From JAQVSH01 sp964451605 (lineage in GTDB: Bacteria; Bacteroidota; Bacteroidia; Bacteroidales; UBA4181): 29,558 nt of DNA. Numbering within the stretch: the stretch's first letter is position 1; every line of letters begins with the position of its first letter. Shown one piece after another: positions 7,984-15,130 of the stretch. The notes below the pieces were generated by a model. The model searched no databases, had not been told where the DNA came from, and saw only the letters and a program-made list of their open reading frames with translations. The stretch spans positions 1-29,558 of the forward strand of contig CAYVJA010000035.1 of assembly GCA_964451605.1 (NCBI GenBank), written 5' to 3'. A program made the position numbers and the translations under genes.

Positions 7984-9444
7984 ATGACCCCATCGCTGAT
8001 TCTGCTGGTTTTTGGACTCTACACCCTTCTCCTTTTTTTTGTTACCTGGCTCACTTCGCGCCGGGCCACCAGTGAAACCTTTTACACCGGTAATCGCCGG
8101 TCGCCCTGGTTTGTGGTAGCCTATGGCATGATTGGGGCCTCTTTGTCGGGGGTAACCTTTATGTCGGTGCCGGGCTGGGTGCAAAATACCCAATTCACCT
8201 ATATGGGTATGGTAGTTGGCTTTCTGGTGGGTTATTTTATCATTGCTCATCTGCTGTTGCCCCTCTATTATCGGCTCAATCTAACCTCTATCTACACCTA
8301 TCTTGAACAACGCTTCGGGGTGTTTACCTATAAATCGGGCGCCTCTTTTTTTGTATTGAGTCGTTCGCTGGGGGCCTCACTTCGGATGTTTTTGGTTGTG
8401 AATGTACTTTATGAGTTTGTTTTTCGTGCATGGGGAGTGCCCTTTTGGCTCACAGGAACCATTTTTGTTGTGCTCATCCTACTTTACACCCTTGAGGGGG
8501 GTATACGGACCATTGTCTGGACCGATACCCTCCAAACCACCTTTATGCTGGGTGCCGTTGTGCTTTCGTTTTTTCTGATTGCCCGCGAAATGGGGTTCGA
8601 CCCCTGGGGGCTGGTAAGAGAAATCCGGCATAGCGAACTTTCGCAGAGTGTGGTAACCGACTGGCAAGACAAGCGCTTTTGGTTGAAACAGATTATCAGC
8701 GGTATCTTTATCACCATTGTGATGACAGGGCTCGATCAGGAGATGATGCAGAAGAATCTCAGTTGCAGAAATCTGCGCGATGCACAGAAGAATATGATGA
8801 CCTTCAGCTTTACCCTGGTGGCGGTAAACCTCTTCTTCCTGTTTTTGGGGGCAGCATTGGTTCTCTATGCCCAAAAGAACGGTATCTCGGTGGAAAACAC
8901 CGATACCCTTTTCCCCGAAATAGCCATTCACCATCTTGGCATGATTCCCGGGCTGATATTTGTCATTGGTCTGATCTCGGCTGCTTATCCCAGTGCCGAC
9001 GGGGCACTCACCTCGCTTACCACCTCATGTGCCATCGATTTGGTGGGGATAGAAAAACGGGGTTGGGATATCCGAAAGCAAAAACGGGTACGTTATATGA
9101 TTCACTTCTCGTTTGCGCTTCTCTTTCTGGCATTGATTGTGGTGTTCAGGTATATGAATAATAGTGCGGTAATAGATAAATTGTATACCATCAGCAGTTA
9201 TACGTACGGGCCCCTGCTGGGATTTTTTGCTTTTGGTATGTTAACCCGTTGGCAGGTGCGCGACATGGCGGTACCCGTGGTGGCTATTCTTTCCCCGCTT
9301 CTCTGCTATCTGCTGAACGCCTGTTCGGAGGAGTGGTTTTGGGGGTATCGGTTTGGTTTCGAATTGCTCATCGTGAATGGATTGATTACCTTTACCGGAC
9401 TTTGGCTGTTGAGAATTCCTTCTGTGAATGAAGCTGAAAACTAA
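7984..9444 (+). CDS. Sodium:solute symporter (SSS family)
   Basis: A 486-residue integral membrane protein with about 12-13 hydrophobic segments. The N-terminal signature SRRATSETFYTGNRRSPW followed by GASLSGVTFMSVPGWV is typical of the SSS family (PutP, NanT and SGLT relatives), as is the later helix GLISAAYPSADGALTSLTTS. It should use the sodium gradient to bring a sugar, sialic acid, amino acid or other small solute across the inner membrane. The position between GH20/outer-membrane genes and a phosphohexomutase suggests a sugar such as an N-acetylhexosamine, but that is inference from context. It starts 27 bp after the barrel gene and ends 26 bp before the mutase gene. Confidence 0.9.
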   Translation: MTPSLILLVFGLYTLLLFFVTWLTSRRATSETFYTGNRRSPWFVVAYGMIGASLSGVTFMSVPGWVQNTQFTYMGMVVGFLVGYFIIAHLLLPLYYRLNLTSIYTYLEQRFGVFTYKSGASFFVLSRSLGASLRMFLVVNVLYEFVFRAWGVPFWLTGTIFVVLILLYTLEGGIRTIVWTDTLQTTFMLGAVVLSFFLIAREMGFDPWGLVREIRHSELSQSVVTDWQDKRFWLKQIISGIFITIVMTGLDQEMMQKNLSCRNLRDAQKNMMTFSFTLVAVNLFFLFLGAALVLYAQKNGISVENTDTLFPEIAIHHLGMIPGLIFVIGLISAAYPSADGALTSLTTSCAIDLVGIEKRGWDIRKQKRVRYMIHFSFALLFLALIVVFRYMNNSAVIDKLYTISSYTYGPLLGFFAFGMLTRWQVRDMAVPVVAILSPLLCYLLNACSEEWFWGYRFGFELLIVNGLITFTGLWLLRIPSVNEAEN

Positions 9445-9470
9445 CATGTAAATTATTAATTATCATAGAT

Positions 9471-10868
9471 ATGACGTTAATTAAATCTATTTCGGGAATA
9501 CGGGGAACCATTGGAGGGAAACCGGGCGACGGCCTCACTCCGCTCGATACGGTGAAGTTTACCGCTGCCTTTGCAGCATGGATTATCGGAGCCGCCCGTA
9601 AGGCCGGAAATAATGAAAAGGTCAGGATTGTAGTGGGACGTGATGCCCGTATCTCCGGACCCATGGTGAAACAGGTTGTGATAGGTACCCTTACCGGAAT
9701 GGGGGTTGATGTGATTGATATCGATCTGGCCACTACCCCCACCACCGAGATGGCCGTTACAGCCGAGAAGGCCGATGGAGGGATTATCCTGACGGCCAGC
9801 CACAACCCCAAACAGTGGAATGCTCTTAAACTTCTGAATCGGTATGGCGAATTTTTGAACGGCTCCGAGGGAGCGGAGGTTTTGGCCTCGGCCGATTCCG
9901 AAAACTTTACTTTTGCCGGGGTAGATGAACTGGGTTCGGTTTCGGAACGTTCGTATACCGATTATCATATTGAACAGGTATTGACGCTGCCGCTGGTCGA
10001 TGTGGAGGCCATCCGTTCGGCTCGGTACAAGGTGGCTGTAGATTGTGTGAATTCTGTGGGAGGTCTGGTGATTCCCCGTCTTCTCAAAGCGCTTGGTGTG
10101 AAAGAGGTGGTAGAACTTTATACCACCCCCGACGGTCATTTTCCCCATAATCCTGAACCGCTGCCCGAACATCTGACCGAGATTTCGAAAGTGGTTCGTG
10201 ATTCGGGTGCGCATGTGGGTTTTGTGGTCGATCCTGATGTCGACCGGCTGGCCATCATCAATGAAGATGGTTCGATGTTTGGCGAAGAGTATACACTGGT
10301 GGCCGTGGCCGATTATCTGCTGTCTGCCCGAAAAGGGGGCAATACCGTTTCGAACCTCTCCTCTTCGAGAGCGCTTCGCGACGTTACCGTTTCGCACGGA
10401 GGCAGTTATTCGGCGGCTGCAGTGGGTGAGGTGAACGTGGTACACACTATGAAGATGACAGGTGCGTTGATTGGCGGTGAAGGGAACGGAGGAATCATTC
10501 TCCCTGAGTTGCACTATGGCCGTGATGCGCTTGTGGGTATTGCCCTCTTCCTTACCTGGCTGGCGAAATCCGCGAAGACGCCTTCGGCCCTTCGGGCAGG
10601 ATACCCTGCCTATTTTATGTCGAAAAATAAGATTGAACTGACTCCCGGTATTGATGTGGATGCAATCCTGCGTAAGATGAAGCAGAAGTACGCCCACGAA
10701 CAGGTGAACGATATTGACGGCGTAAAAATCGATTTTGCCTCAGAATGGGTTCACCTTCGGAAGTCGAATACCGAGCCGATTATCCGGATCTATACCGAAA
10801 GTGGTTCGCAAGAGGCAGCAAATTGCCTGGCACTTCGGATTATTGACGAAATAAAGTCGCTCCTGTAA
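9471..10868 (+). CDS. glmM: Alpha-D-phosphohexomutase, phosphoglucosamine mutase-like (GlmM)
   Basis: This 465-residue cytoplasmic enzyme shows the four phosphohexomutase signatures: catalytic phosphoserine Ser110 in TASHNP, the magnesium loop DPDVDR (Asp254, Asp256, Asp258), the sugar loop GGEGNGG, and the phosphate-binding loop RKSNTEP. GlmM converts glucosamine-6-phosphate to glucosamine-1-phosphate for UDP-GlcNAc and peptidoglycan synthesis. The sugar loop is not the textbook GEMSGH, so phosphomannomutase or phosphoglucomutase activity cannot be excluded. It is the last gene of the five-gene run and is followed by a strong terminator 5 bp after its stop. Lying behind GH20 and a symporter fits a route from scavenged amino sugars to the cell wall. 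Confidence 0.85.
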   Translation: MTLIKSISGIRGTIGGKPGDGLTPLDTVKFTAAFAAWIIGAARKAGNNEKVRIVVGRDARISGPMVKQVVIGTLTGMGVDVIDIDLATTPTTEMAVTAEKADGGIILTASHNPKQWNALKLLNRYGEFLNGSEGAEVLASADSENFTFAGVDELGSVSERSYTDYHIEQVLTLPLVDVEAIRSARYKVAVDCVNSVGGLVIPRLLKALGVKEVVELYTTPDGHFPHNPEPLPEHLTEISKVVRDSGAHVGFVVDPDVDRLAIINEDGSMFGEEYTLVAVADYLLSARKGGNTVSNLSSSRALRDVTVSHGGSYSAAAVGEVNVVHTMKMTGALIGGEGNGGIILPELHYGRDALVGIALFLTWLAKSAKTPSALRAGYPAYFMSKNKIELTPGIDVDAILRKMKQKYAHEQVNDIDGVKIDFASEWVHLRKSNTEPIIRIYTESGSQEAANCLALRIIDEIKSLL

Positions 10869-10873
10869 AATAG

Positions 10874-10915
10874 AAAAGAGGCTGCTTCAGTGGGTTCGAA
10901 GCAGCCTCTTTTATT
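10874..10915. terminator. Bidirectional rho-independent terminator
   Basis: A perfect 15-bp stem (10874-10888 with 10898-10912) around a 9-base loop, with T-rich sequence after the stem on the plus strand and A-rich sequence before it. It lies between convergent genes (phosphohexomutase and beta-propeller) and can serve both strands. Confidence 0.93.
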
Positions 10916-10945
10916 TGCTACAGCTGAAATCTCTAATTCCGGTTA

Positions 10946-12157
10946 TTATTTGATCTTGTAGGCCATTAACGCGCTCCCGTGTCGTACGTAAAGAACGCCG
11001 TTACGGATTACAGGGTGTGCCCAATGCTGCTCAGTGCCTTTGGTGATGCTTGTCTTGCTGACCACCTTGATGCCGGTTGCTGTGGGTTCGGCCAGGGCCA
11101 GTTCTCCCTTTTCGGAGTAGATGTAAAGCATGCCATCGGCAAAGATGACATTCCCTTTTCCGGGATCGGTAGCGTCGCCCAATACCTGGCCTGTGTTCCA
11201 ATCCAGAACGGTCCATTTCGGATTGTTCTGTCCTGATCCGTATATGCGGCCATTGACCACTACGGCTCCTCCCATCTGGTTGTCCAGTTTGGTATCGGCC
11301 CATACTTCGGTGACGCCGTTCCCTGCCTCATTGATACGAAGCATGATACCGCCCTTTCCATATCCGCTGAAGCAGTAAAGCATGCCGTTTTGATAGATGG
11401 GGGCATTGGGGTGAATGCTCCGGTTGTTTTTGTAGGGATGGCTCCATAACAGCGTGCCGGTTTTGGGATCGAGCGCAATGATGTTTTCGGCCATTATATT
11501 TACGAGCATCTCGCGGTTGTTGTGGGTAAAGAGTATGGGGCTGCAGTAGGCCGACAAATCTCCTTTTGCGGGGCTGCTCCAGATCTCCTGACCTGTAAGT
11601 TTATTGAGAGCCACCATGTTGTATTTGGCACCCCCGGGTTGGCAGAAGATCATATTGTCTTTGATGAGCAACCCTTCGGTAAACCCGAAACGGGGGTTCT
11701 TGCCATCGTACTCCTTAAAGTACTCTTTAGACCACTTCACCTTGCGGGTGGTGAGATCAATGCAGTAGAGAACTCCCAAACCGCTGGTTTTGTAGAGCAG
11801 ATTGCCATCGATAAGCGACGATGTTCTGCTTCCGGGGTAGCTCACGGTATATTCGGGACCATATTCGATTTTCGAAAGCAGCGCACCCGAGGCATTCAGT
11901 TCGTAGACATACCCGATGGAGTCTTCGGAACCGTTAATATAAATTTTGCCGTTGGCAAAAGCGGGGGAGGTAAAGCCGCTTCCCAGATTTTCGAATGCCC
12001 ACAGCATCTCCGGCCCGTTTTGCGGCCAGCTCTTTAAGAGCCCTGATTCGGGATAAACTCCGTCGCGGAGCGGCCCTCGCCAATTATTGATGATCTGAGC
12101 TTCAGAGAGTAGGGAGCAGAAGATGCAAAGAGTAATGGTAAAGAGCCGTTGTTTCAT
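10946..12157 (-). CDS. Secreted PQQ-type beta-propeller repeat protein (BamB-like fold)
   Basis: The protein has 403 residues with a signal peptide (MKQRLFTITLCIFCSLLSEA, then QI). The rest is a series of roughly 40-residue blades with PQQ/WD-like signatures: an aliphatic strand, then DGNLLY, ALNKLTGQEIW, ALDPKTGTLLW and LDWNTGQVLG. The fold is that of BamB and of quinoprotein propellers, but no catalytic or cofactor residues are evident, so a binding or scaffold role is more likely than a dehydrogenase. There is no lipobox, unlike BamB. It follows the acetyltransferase gene with a 147-bp spacer that carries a composite repeat. Confidence 0.8.
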   Translation of the reverse strand: MKQRLFTITLCIFCSLLSEAQIINNWRGPLRDGVYPESGLLKSWPQNGPEMLWAFENLGSGFTSPAFANGKIYINGSEDSIGYVYELNASGALLSKIEYGPEYTVSYPGSRTSSLIDGNLLYKTSGLGVLYCIDLTTRKVKWSKEYFKEYDGKNPRFGFTEGLLIKDNMIFCQPGGAKYNMVALNKLTGQEIWSSPAKGDLSAYCSPILFTHNNREMLVNIMAENIIALDPKTGTLLWSHPYKNNRSIHPNAPIYQNGMLYCFSGYGKGGIMLRINEAGNGVTEVWADTKLDNQMGGAVVVNGRIYGSGQNNPKWTVLDWNTGQVLGDATDPGKGNVIFADGMLYIYSEKGELALAEPTATGIKVVSKTSITKGTEQHWAHPVIRNGVLYVRHGSALMAYKIK

Positions 12158-12168
12158 ACGCGGTTTTT

Positions 12169-12266
12169 TTTAATGGTTAATTATTAATGCTCTAGTGCTC
12201 TAGTGCTGCGCGCAATGTTCTATTGCGTTGGTAGAACAGTGTAGCAGTGTAGCAGTGTAGCAGGGA
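12169..12266. repeat. Composite intergenic repeat, locus 2
   Basis: Order on the plus strand: TAATGGTTAAT units, then GCTCTAGT units, a GC block (GCTGCGCGC), the linker GTAGAACAGTG, then three tandem copies of the 8-mer CAGTGTAG (about 12238-12261). It fills most of the spacer between the acetyltransferase gene and the beta-propeller gene, whose start codon is 11 bp from the TAATGGTTAAT end. Confidence 0.75.
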
Positions 12267-12296
12267 AAAGAGCTGCTGTTGGCGAAGATAGTTTTT

Positions 12297-12313
12297 TTGG
12301 GATTTTATCCCAA
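12297..12313 (-). other. Small perfect hairpin around the stop codon of the acetyltransferase gene
   Basis: TTGGGAT and ATCCCAA form a 7-bp stem with a 3-base loop. The stop codon (12307-12305) overlaps the loop. In the gene's RNA it is followed by A, not U, so it is not a standard terminator. Confidence 0.4.
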
Positions 12314-13162
12314 TTCGAAGGAGGTTATGCCGTAGATTTTTTTGAGGGGGAGTTCCGGGGCGGGGCCGTTGTACATGCGGCCGGTTTCGAATACCATGCG
12401 CATGTTGTATTCCCGGGTGAGTTGGCAGGCTTCGGGATTGGGTTCGGGTATGTCGAGGTAGAAGGGGGTGCCGGCCGGTGCATAGTTCAGGCAGGCTGCG
12501 AGTAGGCGGTGGGCAATTTGCGGTTGCTCGGCAAAGAGGGGGCCAATCTTGTAGCCTTGCAGGCATTTTCGTATGGTGGCATAGCCCTTGATTCGGTTAT
12601 CTTGTTGTGCTACAAAGGTTCTGCTTTGAGGCATGGCAATCCAGTGGCGCAGGAAGCCGGGGCGTTCGGCAGGGAAGTGTTGGGTGTCGTAGGCCAGGAG
12701 GTGTGAGAAGTCGACTTCACTGGGTGTTACTATCGACACTTCTGCTGTTTTTTCCTGCCCTGACGTGGTATGTACTACTGTGCCTTCGAACCGGATGTTG
12801 CGGCAGGCCATCCGGAATCCCGCTTTTTTGTAGTTCTCCTGTTGGGCTACCACGCCGTCCAGGCCGACTGTCTGGCTCGAAAGACGACCAAGCACTGCCT
12901 GACCGATGTGTGCCCCATAACCCTGTCCCCGAAATTCGGGTTTCACCATATAGAAGCCGGCAAAGGCGAATTGAGGGTTATAGACTACCACAGAAACGCA
13001 TGCAATGGGTTGTCCATCTACTAATCCCACCCAGAATCCTTCAGGATCGGTGGCATAAAAACTTTCGGCGTCGTGCAGACCGGGATTCCAGCCTTCGGCA
13101 GCTGCCCAGGCTATTGCAATGTCGGAGACCTCTTGGAGGGTCATGGGGCGGAGGGAGAGCAT
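12305..13162 (-). CDS. Tandem GNAT acetyltransferase (YitH/HolE-like second domain)
   Basis: A 285-residue cytoplasmic protein starting at the ATG 13162-13160. Residues 1-130 form a GNAT N-acetyltransferase with the acetyl-CoA loop RGQGYG (78-83). Residues about 145-285 look like the Acetyltransf_18 (YitH/HolE) domain: YDTQHFPAERPGFLRHW, then GYATIRKCLQGYKIGPLFAE. Such two-domain proteins acetylate small molecules, but the substrate of most members is unknown. The gene is co-directional with trmN6 but separated by 288 bp that hold the largest composite repeat of the window, so it probably has its own transcript. Confidence 0.88.
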   Translation of the reverse strand: MLSLRPMTLQEVSDIAIAWAAAEGWNPGLHDAESFYATDPEGFWVGLVDGQPIACVSVVVYNPQFAFAGFYMVKPEFRGQGYGAHIGQAVLGRLSSQTVGLDGVVAQQENYKKAGFRMACRNIRFEGTVVHTTSGQEKTAEVSIVTPSEVDFSHLLAYDTQHFPAERPGFLRHWIAMPQSRTFVAQQDNRIKGYATIRKCLQGYKIGPLFAEQPQIAHRLLAACLNYAPAGTPFYLDIPEPNPEACQLTREYNMRMVFETGRMYNGPAPELPLKKIYGITSFELG

Positions 13163-13168
13163 ATTGTA

Positions 13169-13425
13169 GTGGTTAATGGTGAATGGTTAATGGTGAATGG
13201 TTAATGCGCTTCGCGCGAATGCTCTAGTGCTCTAATGCTCTAATGCTGCGCTGCGCGCGGGTGGAACAGTGATGTGATGATGTGACGATTCGATAATTCG
13301 ATGATTTGAAAATGTGACAATTTGGATGACATAGAATTTAGCCGTTTGGAGGTAGCTGCCTCGGAGACAAACTTATCTTGTTGAAGAGGCAGTTACTTCC
13401 AATTAGGCTGACCAAATGTACTGAA
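13169..13425 (+). repeat. Composite intergenic repeat, locus 3 (full length)
   Basis: The fullest copy. Modules in order: 14-bp unit GGTTAATGGTGAAT repeated 2.5 times (13171-13205); GCGCTTCGCGC; three units of GCTCTA(A/G)T; GC block; linker GTGGAACAGTG; GATGTGA/GATTTGA-like low-complexity tract (13271-13320); then a block with ATAGAATTTAGCCGTTTGG leading into a 17-bp hairpin. The copy at 21626-21847 has the same modules in reverse orientation. It accounts for almost all of the 288-bp spacer between trmN6 and the acetyltransferase gene. Confidence 0.85.
13346..13402 (+). repeat. Conserved 17-bp hairpin module of the composite repeat, copy 1
   Basis: Arms 13346-13362 and 13386-13402 pair along all 17 positions if two G-U pairs are allowed on the plus strand; the loop is 23 bases and contains ACTTATC. 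The related hairpin at 21638-21696 changes one of the G-U pairs to U-A and the other to A-U, which suggests selection on pairing. Confidence 0.7.
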
Positions 13426-13450
13426 AGAGAGTGTTTTAATGTATTGGATT

Positions 13451-14197
13451 TTAGGTTTTTTCATCTTTGAACTGTTGAATGGCCGTTTTCGTATCGAGGT
13501 AGAAGTCGCGGGTCAGGTTTTGATAGTCTTGGGTACGTTGGTTGGAGTGGGTGTCCTGGAGGATGAGTTGGGTTTCGTGGGTTGCCCGGGGTGGGGTGGG
13601 TGTGAGGTCAAGCAGGGTTCGTTTGGGCGGTTTGCCCGCTTTGGTGGTGATTGTGCATCGTCGGTATAGATAAAGGCCGTTGCTCATGGCCTCTTTTACA
13701 AAGGTTTCAGAGGTTTCGGAGGGGAGTATCAGGCAGATGTGGCCGTTGCTTAGCAGCCATTGCAGGGCAAGTTGTATCAGGTTTTCGGGGGTGAGGGTAT
13801 CTGTGTGGCGGGCCATAGTGCGCGCCGGATCGGGGGCTTTAAGGGAGGCTTGAAAGAAGGGGGGGTTGGTGAGGATGAGGTGATATTTTGTGGCGGGTGT
13901 AAAGTGCATGATGTTGCATGAGGTTACCCTGATGCGGGTAGGCCAGGGCGATTGGGCAACGTTTTCCCGGGCTCGGGATGCCGCTACGGGGTCTATTTCT
14001 ACGGCATCGATGCTGCCTGCACCTTTTTGGGCCGCCATGAGTGAGAGGAGTCCGCTGCCTGACCCAATATCGAGTAGGGCTCCTCCTACGGGTACTTCTG
14101 CCCACGCACCCAAAAGTACGCCATCGGTTCCTACCTTCATGGCACATCCCTCCTGGCTGAGGCTGAACTGTTTGAAGTGGAAGCGGGTTTGGGTCAT
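13451..14197 (-). CDS. trmN6: tRNA1(Val) (adenine37-N6)-methyltransferase
   Basis: This 248-residue cytoplasmic enzyme matches the YfiC/TrmN6 family in length and motifs: N-terminal F(H)FKQFSLSQEGCAMKVGTDG, SAM-binding DIGSGSGLLSL, acidic ribose-binding VEID, and the adenine-N6 catalytic motif NPPF. It methylates N6 of A37 in tRNA1(Val). Its start codon overlaps the stop codon of lplA (14194-14197, ATGA arrangement), so the two are translationally coupled. The C-terminal tail is Thr/Gln-rich, with no further domain. Confidence 0.92.
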   Translation of the reverse strand: MTQTRFHFKQFSLSQEGCAMKVGTDGVLLGAWAEVPVGGALLDIGSGSGLLSLMAAQKGAGSIDAVEIDPVAASRARENVAQSPWPTRIRVTSCNIMHFTPATKYHLILTNPPFFQASLKAPDPARTMARHTDTLTPENLIQLALQWLLSNGHICLILPSETSETFVKEAMSNGLYLYRRCTITTKAGKPPKRTLLDLTPTPPRATHETQLILQDTHSNQRTQDYQNLTRDFYLDTKTAIQQFKDEKT

Positions 14198-15036
14198 GGT
14201 TTCCAGGGCGATAGGGTCAGTCTGTATTCAGTCTGGTATGCGGTTCCGGAGCCAAGAATCCACTCCGGCAATCTGTACCTTGAAATGCGCAGACGGCCAA
14301 TCTCCTCCAGCTGGCCATCGCTTAGGTTTAAGGATATCCATTCGTCGAACTGTTTCTGAAGCACCCGGACAAAGAGCTGTTGAAAGCTTTCTATCGATTC
14401 GAAGCGAGGGTAAAGTTCCCGGATGTTTACTACCTGGCTGGGTATTGAGCGAACACCCTTATGCGGTTGTGGGGAGGAAGGGGTTAATGTGGAGATTTGA
14501 GAATTTGAAGATGAGTTGATTTGATGATGTGATGAGGGAGAGTCGATGTGTGATGCGTGTGGGATGAGGAGTTGTTGCAGGTGGTCGAGATTAGCTGCAA
14601 AGAGGAGTGTGCCGTGGTGAAGAACGCGATTCCGGCTTACGGCGGCAGCATTCCCGGATATTTTTCTTCCTTGAAGCGTAATATCGCTGCGGGGTCCCGG
14701 TTCGGCAGGAATACCCATCTGTTGCAGGGCCTGGCAAATTCGCTCGCGGTGAAGGTCGAACCGAACCGAATGGCCGTTTTCAATGAATGCCACATTCAGA
14801 TTGCCTTCATCGTGGTAAACGGCACCGCCTCCTGATAGCCGCCGATAGAGTCCGATGGAGTGAGCCTGAAGGTAAGGCAAATTCACCTCCGAACCGAGAT
14901 GTTGGTTCCGGCCAACCACCACAGCAGGGCTATTTCGATAGATGAAGCATACCGACAGATCGGTCTGCTTCAGCAAATACTCCTCTGCGGCCAGATTCCA
15001 GGCAGGATCAGATGCGGGAGACTCAAGTAGTTGCAT
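14194..15036 (-). CDS. lplA: Lipoate-protein ligase A, with a low-complexity insert
   Basis: The ATG at 15036 gives 280 residues; a TTG at 15057 would add seven residues without family support. Motifs: RRLSGGGAVYHDEGNLN (65-81) binds lipoyl-AMP; GRKISGNA contains the key Lys125; HHGTLLF follows. The enzyme activates lipoate with ATP and transfers it to E2 and H proteins. Between HHGTLLF and the conserved KGVRSIPSQVVNIREL lies a Ser/His/Gln/Asn-rich insert (about residues 162-192) where relatives have a short link. Its DNA (14458-14553) is the same kind of GATTTGA/GATGTGA low-complexity sequence found in the intergenic repeats. The gene ends with a short accessory region and overlaps trmN6 by 4 bp. 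Confidence 0.92.
   Translation of the reverse strand: MQLLESPASDPAWNLAAEEYLLKQTDLSVCFIYRNSPAVVVGRNQHLGSEVNLPYLQAHSIGLYRRLSGGGAVYHDEGNLNVAFIENGHSVRFDLHRERICQALQQMGIPAEPGPRSDITLQGRKISGNAAAVSRNRVLHHGTLLFAANLDHLQQLLIPHASHIDSPSSHHQINSSSNSQISTLTPSSPQPHKGVRSIPSQVVNIRELYPRFESIESFQQLFVRVLQKQFDEWISLNLSDGQLEEIGRLRISRYRLPEWILGSGTAYQTEYRLTLSPWKP
14458..14553. repeat. Repeat-like low-complexity tract inside lplA
   Basis: The plus strand reads as GATTTGAGAATTTGAAGATG and then GATTTGATGATGTGATGA, resembling the tract at 13271-13320 (GATGATGTGA, GATTTGAAAATG). It stays in frame, encoding the Ser/His/Asn/Gln-rich insert of LplA. Confidence 0.6.
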
Positions 15037-15047
15037 GGCCGGTGGGG

Positions 15048-15070
15048 TTTTCTGCAAAATAAGCAGAAAA
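15048..15070. promoter_or_regulatory. Inverted repeat in the lplA leader / divergent intergenic region
   Basis: TTTTCTGC and GCAGAAAA form a perfect 8-bp inverted repeat around AAAATAA, 12 bases upstream of the lplA ATG and about 60 bases before the divergent Tat-protein gene. It could be an operator or a leader hairpin. On the minus strand a near -7 element with one extra base (TAGAATTTG, 15097-15089) lies just upstream. Confidence 0.4.
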
Positions 15071-15130
15071 ATAGTAATTTAGTCTTTTCAAATTCTATTG
15101 CCTCTCATTGAACCCTTATTTTCTTGGCTT

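Noticed and set aside
9477..10697. Long open frame antisense to the phosphohexomutase gene
   Set aside because: No family resemblance, His/Gly/Arg-rich composition typical of a shadow frame, and the opposite frame has all phosphohexomutase motifs.
10946..12157. PQQ-dependent dehydrogenase or true BamB
   Set aside because: It has propeller blades but no visible cofactor or catalytic residues, and no lipobox as in BamB; a generic propeller is the safer call.
13169..13320. CRISPR-like array
   Set aside because: The units (7, 8 and 14 bp) are too short and follow each other directly, with no unique spacers and no cas genes.
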